Shown here piece by piece: positions 51,912 through 62,300 of a DNA stretch of 64,000 bases. Under the pieces are notes generated by a model. It had not been told where the DNA came from, ran no database searches, and was given only the letters and a program-made list of their open reading frames with translations. The DNA is from RUG11462 sp036308645 (GTDB taxonomy: Bacteria; Bacillota; Clostridia; Oscillospirales; Acutalibacteraceae), in contig JAXJVH010000013.1 of NCBI GenBank assembly GCA_036308645.1, positions 4,147-68,146 of the forward strand. Reading direction: 5' to 3'. The position numbers and the translations under genes were made by a program. How positions within the stretch are numbered: the stretch's first letter is position 1; every line of letters starts with the position of its first letter.

Positions 51912-52288
51912 AACATCACCTCCGTTCAAAAATTACAACCGCTGTTAATACTGCCGTAAATACGGCGATTTTCCGTATTGCAATCTACCTGTTTTAAATT
52001 TAATGCATACAGCAATCCATCTTGAAAAAGCAAGTGGAAAAACTCCGAAAACTGCCTAACGGACGGCAATGCCGTCCGATGTGAACCGAGAGGCGGTGCT
52101 TCAGCAACCCGCCTCTCTTTCACCTGCTTGAATATCGACCCTGTAACATCTCAGAAACATTCTGCTGTTGCATCTGTTTTCATCTTGCCTAAAACCGCCC
52201 GAATTTTGCCGACTTACTCTCAATTGATTACTTTCCCGACCTTTCTGCCAAAATCGCCGCACGGGGCGACACGGTGGCTCACAGGCGG
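51912..52288. promoter_or_regulatory. Candidate origin of transfer (oriT) region
   Basis: A gene-free region upstream of mobC and the relaxase with several inverted repeats, as expected of oriT. These are AATACGG/CCGTATT with a seven-base loop (51959-51979) and a perfect CGGACGGC-AAT-GCCGTCCG palindrome (52060-52078), with a GAGGCGG-type stem near 52089-52115. A 65-residue minus-strand frame crosses it but has no ribosome site. The nick site cannot be placed by eye. Confidence 0.55.
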
Positions 52289-52951
52289 TTACATCTGCAT
52301 AATGAAATCATCGGTTTCATCTTCGGATTCGAAATCTATCTCCTTACCTGCAAGAGCATTGTTAAATATCTCTCGATCGGTTTCAAGTATTAAATACGAT
52401 TTGAGTTTTACCTTATGCACAGCATCTGCTACATCTTCAAGATGGTATGCTCTCCAAGCATTGTCGCTGCTGTCGCATACACTGACAGTTTCATCTTCCA
52501 AATCGAATTCAATCAATGCAGATATGCGGTTATCATTCGGCATTGTATTGCAAAGTACCGAAAAGACAGACACATTGATTTGCTGATTATCGGGGAAATA
52601 TTCATGAGCCACTGTATCGACAGTTTTGCTCTTGTAACCGTATTCAAGCATTTCGCAATATCTGCAAGCAGCGTCGTAAAAAGAATTATTAAATTCATCC
52701 GTAAAGTGATAATCGTCAAAATCATCATGCAGATGATAAACCGCAAAGCAGTTTTCCGTTTGACGCAGCTCGGCATTTTCTCTTGCAATTAAAGACTCAA
52801 TTTCTGCTTTTAACTTTTCGGGAACATATTTTTCATATAGCGTATCAAGTGCCGAAGATAATTCGGCATCTAAAGTTTTATCCTGTTCTGATAGAATTTT
52901 CTTCAGTAATGCAAGGCGGTGATTGTTGTATTCAAGTTTAATATCAGCCAT
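52289..52951 (-). CDS. Conserved ICE protein with DUF6103-like N-terminus
   Basis: A 220-residue acidic protein of unknown function. Its first 55 residues (LEYNNHRLALLKKILSEQDKTLDAELSSAL, then LYEKYVPEKLKAEIESLI) match the pattern of the small protein encoded just upstream, including 'DAEL..ALD.LY.K.VP'. The remainder has beta-strand-rich VYHLHDDFDDYHF and EFDLEDETVSVCD segments. The two genes overlap by eight bases. Paired proteins like these are common in Tn1549-like elements; a regulatory role is only a guess. Confidence 0.7.
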   Translation of the reverse strand: MADIKLEYNNHRLALLKKILSEQDKTLDAELSSALDTLYEKYVPEKLKAEIESLIARENAELRQTENCFAVYHLHDDFDDYHFTDEFNNSFYDAACRYCEMLEYGYKSKTVDTVAHEYFPDNQQINVSVFSVLCNTMPNDNRISALIEFDLEDETVSVCDSSDNAWRAYHLEDVADAVHKVKLKSYLILETDREIFNNALAGKEIDFESEDETDDFIMQM

Positions 52952-53171
52952 TGATTTTTATCTCCTTTTTAGAAGTCTGCGCATAGCTTTCGGATTTCAT
53001 TGATATGAAATCACGGACACCTGACGGCACGGTTTTGTTAAATAAAGTATCAAGCGATTTTGTAAGCTCATTATCAAGTCTTGTGCCTTTCTGCTCGAGA
53101 TACAGTTTCATTGCATTCAGTTTTTCCTCGTCGTAGGAAATATTGATCGTTGCTTTCTTCAAATCTAACAC
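52944..53171 (-). CDS. DUF6103-family small protein
   Basis: A 75-residue protein with KATINISYDEEKLNAMKLYL followed by DNELTKSLDTLFNKTVPSGV, a pattern I recognise as DUF6103 of clostridial mobile elements. It looks like a ribbon-helix-helix-like fold (strand then two helices). It precedes and overlaps the longer paralogue. Role unknown; small DNA-binding regulator possible. Confidence 0.75.
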   Translation of the reverse strand: MLDLKKATINISYDEEKLNAMKLYLEQKGTRLDNELTKSLDTLFNKTVPSGVRDFISMKSESYAQTSKKEIKING

Positions 53172-53186
53172 CTCACATAGAATATT

Positions 53187-54212
53187 TTATTTTTTATCAG
53201 TATATTGTATATACGGCACTTTAAGCCAGTGCGTCCAGCCGCTTTGACCGATTGGTGTACGTATTACACCTGCTTTTGTATTGGCGGCATGGATAACTTC
53301 GCCGTTTCCGATATAAATACCGATATGACCTTCATGCCATACGGCAATACCGGGAATTTCGGGAATGGTATCAATCGTTCCTTTTTCTGTTGCGGCAGAG
53401 AACATTCCGTCAGCGGTTACATCCTGCATACCATTTGAGCCAACAGTGATTTTTCCGCTTTCGCTATCATACCAGCCATAGCCTTTGATTAAACCAACGC
53501 AGTCTGCCGTTCGCTTACCGAGCCAGTTATGACGGATAAAATCATCGTAATCGGTAACATGAGCGCCGAATGCGGATTCAAGTCGTTCCAGCTCGGTTTT
53601 GTCAAGCAGATTTCCGTGTGAACCCCAAACATATCCCCAACCATTTTCCTGTGCGTGCTTTGCCCATTTTACAAGATCAAGATTGTTTTTCGTTTTCAGA
53701 TCGGTATAGTCGGAAGTATCAATATACAAAGAGCGAATATTGCCCATAACTTTTCCGAAGTCTTCGGCGGTGAGCTGTGTACCGAATGCAGAATTAACGG
53801 CAGCAATTAACTGCTCATCCGTCTGATTTTCCTGAAAGCAACTGACCAACTTATCTGCGAAATCGGAATCGTGAGAAAAATCGGAAAGCGCAAGTACATA
53901 AAGCACCTGTGCTTCTTTTACCCTACCGTCAAACCCTGCGGCTTTCATTTTTTCATTAATATTGTTCATTGTATCTTCAACGAATTGCAGTCTTGATTTT
54001 TCTTCAGCAGATAAATTCTGTACAACCATTGTTTGCAATCGGTCAGTATCAATTTCGATATTGCCGTTGAAAATACTTACCACAGCCACAATCGGCATAA
54101 CTATGATAATGATAATCCCAAGCACGATTCCACTGACGGTTTTTAACGCTTTCTTATCCGTAAAAATATATACGGCAAGCTTCTTTAGTGCCGCTCCTAC
54201 AGCCGCAGACAT
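53187..54212 (-). CDS. Membrane-anchored NlpC/P60-type wall hydrolase of the transfer system
   Basis: A 341-residue protein with one N-terminal membrane helix (about 28-49) and an outer helical domain (about 60-170). The C-terminal NlpC/P60-like peptidase has its cysteine in TADCVGLIKGYGWYD and histidine in EGHIGIYIGNGEVIHA. It corresponds to the VirB1-like wall-opening enzyme that lets the conjugation channel cross peptidoglycan. Located between the relaxosome/DUF6103 genes and virB4, as in other Tn916/Tn1549-like systems. Confidence 0.88.
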   Translation of the reverse strand: MSAAVGAALKKLAVYIFTDKKALKTVSGIVLGIIIIIVMPIVAVVSIFNGNIEIDTDRLQTMVVQNLSAEEKSRLQFVEDTMNNINEKMKAAGFDGRVKEAQVLYVLALSDFSHDSDFADKLVSCFQENQTDEQLIAAVNSAFGTQLTAEDFGKVMGNIRSLYIDTSDYTDLKTKNNLDLVKWAKHAQENGWGYVWGSHGNLLDKTELERLESAFGAHVTDYDDFIRHNWLGKRTADCVGLIKGYGWYDSESGKITVGSNGMQDVTADGMFSAATEKGTIDTIPEIPGIAVWHEGHIGIYIGNGEVIHAANTKAGVIRTPIGQSGWTHWLKVPYIQYTDKK

Positions 54213-54306
54213 AATAAATCACCTCTTTTGAAAATTGATAAACGCGGGCAAAAATTTATTGTTATATATTTTTTCATGCGCGAATTGCCTGCGGTGGCTC
54301 ACCGCA

Positions 54307-56139
54307 TTAACGGCCACCTGCTTTACCGAACAATGCAGATTTGTAATCGGGGGCAATCACTTGGAGCAAGTAACGCTCATTTCCGCAGCGATACAGACAA
54401 GTACCTCTTTCGGGATATTTAATCAGTTCAAATTCTGACGGCTCAACTTGAAGAGCGTCCATATATTCCTTTGGATTGATTTGTCCTGCATTGAACAAAA
54501 ACTGATGCGTCGGAATTGAAAACAGCGGCTTTGTAAATTCACGGATAGACGGTATTAAAAAATCCTCGATATTCTGACTTGCCAGAATAATCGAGGAATC
54601 CTTTTTACGCACACGCTTCATAGCATTGCGGATATATTCGATTGCCGTCATATTTGTGAGAAAGAGGTACAGCTCATCTATGCTTGCCGCTGTGTTTCCT
54701 TTTCCGAGAAGCTGATTGCTCATAAAGGACAGGATATTAAACAGCATAGCATCTTTTAATCGCTTATTGGTATCCAATAATCCTTTTACGCCGAATACAA
54801 GGAATGCATCATCCGTGATATTGGTGTGTCCGTTAAAATATTTGCTTTCCGCTCCCACGCACATGGAGTGAATGCCGAGACACACTTCTTGGAGCGTTTC
54901 TTCCGTGTAAAGATATTTTCGCTTGCTGTCATAGGTCATAAATTCTTCCTCGCACAGGTTATAGAAATCTTCCATAATAGGATAATCAGTCGGGTTCATT
55001 TTGTTGTAATCCGTGCTGTCGGTAATGCCGAATCGAGCGTACAGTTTGGAGAGCAAGATTTCAATTGTGTCAATCTGCGTATCGGAAAAATCCTTGTAGC
55101 TGCGAAAGAAATCTTTTAGGAATGCAATATGTTGTGATAATCGTGTTACTTTCTTAAATGCATCGGGAGTATTCATATCAATATCTTCAACACTATCACT
55201 CCAAGCCTTTGGTTCTAAAGGATTGATGGTGTATTCACCCGAAAGAAAGTCTATATAACAACCGCCGAGTGCTGAACAAATTTCCTCGTATTCCGACTCA
55301 GGATCAAGACAGATTATGCTTTTCCCCGATTCACGGATATTGGTGAGTATCAGCTTTAACAGATAACTTTTACCCTGACCGCTGTTTCCGAGAATCAAAA
55401 TATTGCTTGTAGTCTTATCCTCGGCTCTGCGGTCAAAATCCACAAGCACATTGCTGCCGAATTTATCTCTGCCGATATACACACCCTGCGGATCGGTCTT
55501 GCCCGAAAAGTTAAAAGGATACAAGTTTGCTACTGAACTTGCAGGCAATACACGCTCATACTGTGCGCCGAACTGATTTGCGCCCACAGGCAGAACAGAA
55601 AGGAATCCCTCTTTTTGACGAAGCGTTAATCTGTCTACCGAAATCTTGGAACGGGTAAGCTCCATTGCAATTTCGCTCTGTAGTTCCTTTAGTGCGTCCA
55701 TATTTTTTGCTTTTAATTCAATGAAAACAGAACAGTGCAACAGAGGTTCTTTGTTTTTACGCAGATTGGCGAGCAGTTCTACAACATCCTGTAAGTTGCC
55801 CTCGGCTTCAATGGTTTCGTTTACATCATTGCCGCCTGATTTCAGCTTGTTTCTGCGAGTTGCGTTCTGAATGATTTTGCGCTGTTCCATACTTTCGACA
55901 AGCCTGTGGTAAATACGAAGCGTAACACCGCTTCTGTCGCCGAGCTGAGAAAGAATTGCCTGTTCCTCAGTGGTAGGCGGATATTCTCTGATTACCCATA
56001 CACATCTATAACTGTCGCCGACGATATAATGGTCGGAAAAGAATTTGACCGTACCGGGCAGTATCATATCAAAAAAATCTTTAGTACGGATTTCTTCGAC
56101 CTGTTCGGGTGTCAATACCTTTGGTTTTCGTTTTAACAT
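54307..56139 (-). CDS. VirB4-like conjugation ATPase
   Basis: A 610-residue type IV secretion ATPase. The N-terminal domain (about 1-230) is followed by Walker A LGNSGQGKSYLLKLIL (about 247-262) and a RecA-like core. Further motifs are CLDPESEYEE, DELYLFL (Walker B) and ILASQNIEDFL. ATG 56139 has AAAGGAGG ten bases upstream; the frame to 56199 overlaps the sortase gene and is not preferred. It powers pilus/channel assembly and substrate translocation from the cytoplasmic side. Confidence 0.94.
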   Translation of the reverse strand: MLKRKPKVLTPEQVEEIRTKDFFDMILPGTVKFFSDHYIVGDSYRCVWVIREYPPTTEEQAILSQLGDRSGVTLRIYHRLVESMEQRKIIQNATRRNKLKSGGNDVNETIEAEGNLQDVVELLANLRKNKEPLLHCSVFIELKAKNMDALKELQSEIAMELTRSKISVDRLTLRQKEGFLSVLPVGANQFGAQYERVLPASSVANLYPFNFSGKTDPQGVYIGRDKFGSNVLVDFDRRAEDKTTSNILILGNSGQGKSYLLKLILTNIRESGKSIICLDPESEYEEICSALGGCYIDFLSGEYTINPLEPKAWSDSVEDIDMNTPDAFKKVTRLSQHIAFLKDFFRSYKDFSDTQIDTIEILLSKLYARFGITDSTDYNKMNPTDYPIMEDFYNLCEEEFMTYDSKRKYLYTEETLQEVCLGIHSMCVGAESKYFNGHTNITDDAFLVFGVKGLLDTNKRLKDAMLFNILSFMSNQLLGKGNTAASIDELYLFLTNMTAIEYIRNAMKRVRKKDSSIILASQNIEDFLIPSIREFTKPLFSIPTHQFLFNAGQINPKEYMDALQVEPSEFELIKYPERGTCLYRCGNERYLLQVIAPDYKSALFGKAGGR

Positions 56140-56822
56140 GACTGTATTTCCTCCTTTGCCGTAACTAAAATACGGCCGCTTTTTCGATTTCCGTAACAAG
56201 TGGAAAGGGTTAAAAAGCGACCGTCTGATGAATATATTTCATTGTATTTTTCATCCGTCGTATCCGTAATTTTCACATCGATAACATTGAATTTGTATAT
56301 ACCGTTTGCTGTTTCAAATTCAATAATCGGATGTGCTTTTCTGAAATCAGTATTCACATAATTTTTCAGCTCTGAAAACATTGTTCCGTTTCGCATATTG
56401 TGTCCATAGATAATTAAATTTGTATCTGTCAGATTACATCTTGAATCTAAAAATGGTACGCCGCTTTGACTGTAATTGCCGTAAAAATCTCTCCGAAGAT
56501 ATTTCTGTGGATTAGAAGGCGTATGCATTAAAGGATAATTGACTGCTGTACCGGGGATGTATATCCAGCCGATACAATCGCTGTTTTGATTGAATAATGC
56601 CTTAAGATTTCGTTTCTTTTCTGTCTGTGATTCGGCAGATGGCTGATCCTCAGATTCGCTGTCATAATTTTCATCCACGGTAACAAGGCTTACTATTTCA
56701 TCAAAATTCTGTTTTTCACAGTTTCGGGCAGATAATTCGCTGTAAATATTAAACCCACATAAAACAATAACCGCCGACAGCAGAAAAATAAGAATTATTA
56801 GACTAATCTTCGATTTCTTCAT
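56133..56822 (-). CDS. Class B sortase
   Basis: A 229-residue transpeptidase with an N-terminal membrane anchor (about 5-27). The sortase core starts at IGWIYIPGTAVNYPLMH, with the catalytic histidine in IIYGHNMRNGTMF and the catalytic cysteine in LTLSTCYGNRKSGRI with the following arginine. ATG 56822 follows GAGGTGG; the upstream frame overlaps the preceding gene. It should attach the large VPQTG-bearing adhesin of the same operon (or pilin-like substrates) to the wall. Confidence 0.93.
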   Translation of the reverse strand: MKKSKISLIILIFLLSAVIVLCGFNIYSELSARNCEKQNFDEIVSLVTVDENYDSESEDQPSAESQTEKKRNLKALFNQNSDCIGWIYIPGTAVNYPLMHTPSNPQKYLRRDFYGNYSQSGVPFLDSRCNLTDTNLIIYGHNMRNGTMFSELKNYVNTDFRKAHPIIEFETANGIYKFNVIDVKITDTTDEKYNEIYSSDGRFLTLSTCYGNRKSGRILVTAKEEIQSC

Positions 56823-57411
56823 CTGTATCCACCTCAAAGAACTGCTCGCCGTCTGTATCAGGCATTTGTTCACCGTTCATGCTCGCTTCAAAGTACAGAG
56901 CAAGAAATCGCTTGATTTCATTCTTTTTCATACGGTGCGTTTCAAATCCCTGTTCAGATATGACTTTCTCAATGCGGTTTGCCATGTCAAAGGTTTGTTT
57001 ATCCTTTGCATTTTTCAGTCTTGCGATAAACAAAAACTGCCTTGCCGTAGCCATTTCCATTTGGATATGATCAAGAAAGTCTATATCCTTTTTAATAATC
57101 TTTCTTACTTTCGGGTTGTGTTCTTCCGATAATCTCTCCTGTAAATATGATTTATTATCATCAAAACACTCAGAAGAATCGGTACAGGTGATTTCAATAT
57201 CGGGAACGGCGGACAGCACCATCATCAGATGTCGGATTTTGATTTCGATATTCACATGGGACAGTACCGAGATATTGGTCGGTGAAACAAGGTAAAATAA
57301 AAGCTCGCCCTTATTCGTGGCGAGTCCATACTTTGTAAATGTTTTAACGCCGATTAAATCCTGCACTGAGCGTCCTTTTTTCTTTTTCTGTTGTTTTTCT
57401 TTTGTTGCCAA
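56803..57411 (-). CDS. Conserved ICE transfer protein (unknown function)
   Basis: A 202-residue cytoplasmic protein with a Lys-rich start (KEKQQKKKKGRSVQDLIGVK) and a mixed alpha/beta body (YLVSPTNISVLSHVNIEIKI, MATARQFLFIARLKNAKD). It occupies the position of a VirB4-associated protein between the PrgI-like and VirB4 genes in Tn1549-type operons. It resembles the N-terminal, non-ATPase part of conjugation ATPases ('TraC-like'), but this is not certain. The acidic C-terminus overlaps the sortase start. Confidence 0.65.
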   Translation of the reverse strand: MATKEKQQKKKKGRSVQDLIGVKTFTKYGLATNKGELLFYLVSPTNISVLSHVNIEIKIRHLMMVLSAVPDIEITCTDSSECFDDNKSYLQERLSEEHNPKVRKIIKKDIDFLDHIQMEMATARQFLFIARLKNAKDKQTFDMANRIEKVISEQGFETHRMKKNEIKRFLALYFEASMNGEQMPDTDGEQFFEVDTDEEIED

Positions 57412-57417
57412 GAAAAG

Positions 57418-57678
57418 TCACCTCCATTCGTAATATTGCTGTGTGGATATAAAGTACCGTACAGCATATTTAATAAAATCAAGCACCGTTGTGTCATCCA
57501 TACAGATAGTTAAAAAGCCGTAACACAAGGTCACGGCAGCAGGGATTACAATTCTTGTCTGTACTAAAATCACTATGGATAACAATGCGGCAATTCCTAA
57601 AATACAAAAATCTTTTAAACTCCAAAGCCACAGATTTGCAGTAGCTTTTAAGTTTTGGGGATATAAATATTGTGTCAT
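57418..57678 (-). CDS. PrgI/VirB3-like inner membrane transfer protein
   Basis: An 86-residue protein with two adjacent membrane helices (about 22-60: FCILGIAALLSIVILV and IPAAVTLCYGFLTICM) and short charged ends. Its size, topology and place just before the VirB4 group match the PrgI/VirB3 component of Gram-positive conjugation channels. It follows the VirB6-like gene by 15 bases. Confidence 0.8.
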   Translation of the reverse strand: MTQYLYPQNLKATANLWLWSLKDFCILGIAALLSIVILVQTRIVIPAAVTLCYGFLTICMDDTTVLDFIKYAVRYFISTQQYYEWR

Positions 57679-57693
57679 TCTGATATACCTCCG

Positions 57694-58629
57694 TTACTTA
57701 CCTGTTGCTCTTGCAACCGAACGAGTTAAATTAACCGCTGTTGTCGTTGCATGAACAACGCTCATCATATTAACCTTTACACTTGAATCAAGACCAAACT
57801 GTTGTGCAATTCTCGGTACTTCATTTGCTGCAAGCATAATTCCTAACCCTAAAAGCATATTGCCGGGAAAGGTAAGCAGACCGAGAAACAACAGCGTTGT
57901 CTGCATAAATGCAGTTAAGCAGATTGCCGCAACCTGTTTCATCCACTGATTGAATCCGTCTGCATATCCTCTCGGAACAGAAAACATATACAGACTGCCT
58001 ACAGCCATTTGGATCAACAATATGCCTCCTCGCTTTATATTCGCAAAAAATATCTTAATTACGCAATAGGCAAACGCAATCATCGCAAGAAGATTAAACA
58101 GATTAAAATTTATCTGTGCGGAAACCGCAAAACTGCCTTGCAATACACTTGTGCTTTGCCCTGAAAGATCCAGTGATTGTGTTCCCGCAAAAATTCGTGA
58201 TAAATCATGCGAAAAGGTATTTTGCAGACTGATACAGAATTTATACAGTTCCACAGGCACTATACCGATTAAGTTACAGGCAAAGAAGCCTTTTAATATA
58301 TTGATTGCGGTTGTTTTAATATTTGCTCTGCCGCATTGGTATTCTATCGCCACATCGAATATAGCAACTACCACGCCCGCAACAAAAAGCGACCAGCCGA
58401 ACAGAATAAACAACTTTATTGTTGCCTTTACCCAGTCAAGGTCAAAGATATCTGCGCCCATATTGCCCATCATGGTAAAGAAATCTGCAACCGCACCGTA
58501 AATGGTTTCATAAAACCATTGCAGCATCGTATTCCATATTACATTGGATATCTGCTGTCCGAGCGTATCAAATACACTTCCGATAGCGTCGCCGATACCT
58601 GAAAATATGTCGCCTAACCAATCGAACAA
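57694..58629 (-). CDS. VirB6/TrbL-like polytopic channel protein
   Basis: About 311 residues with six or more membrane helices and an amphipathic N-terminus (LFDWLGDIFSGIGDAIGSVFDTLG in parts), matching the VirB6/TrbL-like channel component of Tn1549-type ICEs. The TTG at 58629 has GGAGG eight bases upstream; the GTG at 58638 overlaps that site. It forms the central inner-membrane part of the DNA channel. Confidence 0.88.
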   Translation of the reverse strand: MFDWLGDIFSGIGDAIGSVFDTLGQQISNVIWNTMLQWFYETIYGAVADFFTMMGNMGADIFDLDWVKATIKLFILFGWSLFVAGVVVAIFDVAIEYQCGRANIKTTAINILKGFFACNLIGIVPVELYKFCISLQNTFSHDLSRIFAGTQSLDLSGQSTSVLQGSFAVSAQINFNLFNLLAMIAFAYCVIKIFFANIKRGGILLIQMAVGSLYMFSVPRGYADGFNQWMKQVAAICLTAFMQTTLLFLGLLTFPGNMLLGLGIMLAANEVPRIAQQFGLDSSVKVNMMSVVHATTTAVNLTRSVARATGK

Positions 58630-58684
58630 GTGGTTCACCTCCGTTCAGCCGTCCGGATTTTAAAGGACGGCTGTATTTTATTGG

Positions 58685-59017
58685 TTAGAGAATAGTCCAG
58701 ATATACAGCGGCGCTGTAAGGGTAAAAATAAGGCAGGCAAAGAGTATTGCGGGCGCGGCAAATTCAAACTGTCCATGCTTGCGGTACTCAAAATAACTTG
58801 TGCCGACCTTAACGAAAAACAAAATTGCCAAAATCATATCCACTACGGGAAAGACAACATTATTTACAACTGTTTTAACCTGCGACTGTGCGGATTTCCA
58901 TGTGTTCTCAATTGCACTTGCCACATTTCCGGCAGCAAAAGCGGTCATTGAAAAACAAGCAGTAATCACCACGGTCACCAGCAAACAGAGCAGAATTCTC
59001 AAAGTTTTCTTTTTCAT
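58685..59017 (-). CDS. DUF3852 pilin-like membrane protein
   Basis: A 110-residue protein: signal peptide to about residue 28 (TAFAAG), then AIENTWKSAQSQVKTVVNNVVFP and two membrane helices (MILAILFFVKVG and AAPAILFACLIFTLTAPLYIW). This is the DUF3852 pattern. By position, just before the VirB6-like gene, and by size it is the likely VirB2-like pilin or channel subunit. AAAGAAAACT with a weak ribosome site precedes the ATG. Confidence 0.82.
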   Translation of the reverse strand: MKKKTLRILLCLLVTVVITACFSMTAFAAGNVASAIENTWKSAQSQVKTVVNNVVFPVVDMILAILFFVKVGTSYFEYRKHGQFEFAAPAILFACLIFTLTAPLYIWTIL

Positions 59018-59355
59018 AGAATATTTCCTCCGATCTTTTTTCTGATTTCACTATCCCGAATCTTTCGGGTACGAATATTTAAGTTCCTACAAAATTGTAT
59101 TTCAGACTTCATTCCCTCGGTTTCTTCATCGCCGAATATCCACATTTCATCGCAGAACCATAAAAGCGACAGTCCTGCCGCCATACCGATTTCCCGTTCT
59201 TTAGGGATATTATCGTTCATGCAGAGGGCATAAAAATGCGGTACTACCGGAGCCATACCGCACATCAATGCATATCGTGTATATTCTTTAACCCTTTGCA
59301 GATTCTTATCGACATTACCGCCGAGAGGAGCACAGATATACACTTTTTTCATCAT
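59014..59355 (-). CDS. DUF4406-like nucleoside-deoxyribosyltransferase-fold protein
   Basis: A 113-residue protein starting MMKKVYICAPLGGNVDKNLQRV, with GMAPVVPHFYALCMND and LLWFCDEMWIFGDEETEGMKSEIQF. This is the fold of nucleoside 2-deoxyribosyltransferases and DUF4406. The catalytic-type aspartate/glutamate segments are present, so it may act on nucleotides. Such genes are frequent in ICEs of this group, but their job is unknown. The start overlaps the adhesin stop; the end overlaps the DUF3852 start. Confidence 0.82.
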   Translation of the reverse strand: MMKKVYICAPLGGNVDKNLQRVKEYTRYALMCGMAPVVPHFYALCMNDNIPKEREIGMAAGLSLLWFCDEMWIFGDEETEGMKSEIQFCRNLNIRTRKIRDSEIRKKIGGNIL

Positions 59356-62300
59356 TCGTTATCTTCATCCTTTTTCTTTTTGAAGTAGATAACGGCGGCA
59401 GAAATAAGACCTCCGAGAGCAACAGCGCCGAGTCCGATCCAGAAACCGAGATTGCTTTCATCCCCCGTCTGCGGAACAGGCACAGCAGGAGGAATGATCG
59501 TTACTGTCTGACCTTCATCATCAATATCTGCGTGGACCGCAATTTCAACATTATCTCTGTAGAGAGTTTCAAAAACCACAAGCTCTGTTGTTTTCTTAAT
59601 TCCGCTTGAATCAAAAGTAAATGAAACAGTAACTTTATCGCTTGATTTTTCGGGTATAAATGTTACCTCGCTTGTTACAGTCTTTCCGTCAATCTCAAAA
59701 GGCTTGCCTGTGGATTTATCCATAAGAACGCCTTTGATTACATATTCTTTACCGGGCGTAAGGTTTTTGTAAGATACAATATCGTCAATTGTAATCTCGC
59801 CGTCTGCCGTAATTTCCTTTTTACCGTCAACGGTCGCTTTTGTACCGATTTCAGGGACTTCTACGGTAACAGTCTGCCCCTCGTCCTCAATATCCGCATG
59901 AACGACAAGTTCTTTGCCGTCACGGTACAGATTTTCAAAGACGACAATATCTGTATTCTGCTTGATAAATTTAGAATCAAAAGTAAACTTGACGATTACT
60001 TCGCCTGACGAATTTTCGGGAGTAAATGCCGTTTCGCTGCGAATTTCTTCACCGTCAATCACAAGCGGTTTGCCTGTGGATTTATCCATCAATACGCCTT
60101 TAAGAACATATTCCTTGCCCGGAATCAAGTGTTTATACGATACCGTATCGGTAAGAGTGAACACTTCGGTTGCACAGATTTTCTTTTCACCGTCAACATC
60201 AGCTTTTGTTCCGATTTCGGGGATTTTATCGTTTACAACCGTAATTTCAATAATTTGCTCATTTTTACTGATTTGGATATAATGAATATCCGTATTTTCA
60301 AGATATCCATCCGCAGGCTTTAACTCGCAAACAATAAAATTGCCGTAAGGCACATTTTCAAAGATGAAGACGCCGTTTTCATCTGATTTTGCAGTAAGAA
60401 TTGCCTTTTCTGCTGTAAATTCAGTTTCATCCGCACAGAACAGACCGAACAATGCGCCCATGATAGGCTGTTCGGTTTCTCGGTCGATTTTTAAACCTTT
60501 GACAGTGCCGTAAATCAAATCATTTTTAATAGGTTCGCCGTTATTTGCCTTAATTTCCACAAGTGCGGTATCCTGATTCGCATACTCGAAAACTACAGGA
60601 TACTTTTCATCCGAAAGAATATAATGTTCATCTGTTGAAAGCTCCTTAACATACAGCTTTGCGCCTACAGGAATATCTGTTGTAAACATTGCTTTGCCGT
60701 TTTCATCACAGTTAATAAATTCAAGCAAACCGTCTTTCGGAACAACAGAACCGTCTGCAGCGGCGATATCCTCTTCTGCAAATAAGCCAAACTGCACCGA
60801 AAGAAATTCATCATTCATACCGATTCTGAATTTCTCATCCAGCGCAAGAATTTTTTCGAGGCTGATTTCTGCCTTTTGACGCTCGTTATATACCTCAGCT
60901 GATGTTTCGGTAACGCTTACTTCCTGTCCTGCATAGGTCAATTCGACTGTATGAATTTCATAATTTACAACCATACCGTAAGGAGCTGTAGTTTCCGTTA
61001 TATCATATTTTCCGAGATACAACTGTTTGCTTGTTGCATTACCGTCTTTTCCTGTTGTGATTTTATCCACAACCGTGCCTTTTGCATAACGGAGTGTGCC
61101 GTCAAGTGTATAAATATCTTCAGCGGCAGTAATTTCAAAAGCTGCACCTTGTAAGCCTTTTGTTTCATATACAGGCTGATAAATTCCATCAGATTCAGAA
61201 ACAGAAGAGAACACCTCACCCGATTTGCTGACGGTGATTGTACCTTTCTGCGGCATATTGCGTTTTTCTACGATAACAACTGTTTTGCTGCCGTCAACCT
61301 TAAACGGAATAGGCGAACTGTCGAGAACATATCCGTAACAGGTATTTTGCTCTATGATTTCATAATTCCCATAAGGAAGCGCTTCGGGCAGCATAAGTTT
61401 ACCGGTGTTGTCGGTGTAGTAAATCTCAATATCCACGGGCGTCGGGTAATTAATATGCTGAACGATATATTCACCTGTATCCGTATTGCGAACTTTAAAT
61501 CCAATTCCAGATGCAGGAATGATTTTGCCTGTTTCAGCGTCCTTTTTCACAATCTCAATAAGTGATTCAAAAGTGGCATTGTTAATGAGATAGCGATAGA
61601 TTTCGCCGTTTTTACTTATAAACACATCGAACGGCTTCATCAGCTCCTTGCCGTCCCAGCCTTTGGTCTGTTTTACGGTATAAATACCATAGGGCAGGTC
61701 TTTACTCTCAGCGAAACCGTTTTCGTCACAGACAAGAATATCTCTTTCGGATTCCTTTGCTTTTGAATACGAACCTGACTTTTTGAGATACACTTCAAAT
61801 TCAGCGCCTTTTTCGGGCGTTTCAATCTGTGTTGAGCCGTCATCGCAGTGCTTGATTATGGCGATTTTACCTTTTTGAACAGTTTCAAGGGCATCAAGCG
61901 GAGATGAAAGGTTATATTCTGCTGTATACAATTTTGCTTCTGCGCCGATATGCAAAGATTCGGTGTTGAGAAGATACCCCTCGCTCGGTGTAATTTCACG
62001 CAATGACCAATCATCGCCGCAAACATAATATTTTGTGGTAAACTGACCGTTTTTATCGGTCGTATAAGTGTCAATCAGCTGCTCGCCTTTATATACACCG
62101 TACTTTGCACCTGCAAGAGAAGCGTCACCCTGCGGATTTCCTGTTTCTTTATCACTCTTGGTTACGGTAAGCTGCCATTTCTTGAGGATATTATTGAAAG
62201 ATTTATTCGTTACCTTGTCCCACTCAATATCCGCCGTTTGCTTTTCCGGAACAACATAGCGGATTGCTGTGTCAACTTCTTCGATGGTATATCCCGAACC

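Noticed and set aside
51926..52123. A 65-residue minus-strand frame across the oriT candidate
   Set aside because: No ribosome site, odd composition, and it spans perfect palindromes expected in a transfer origin.
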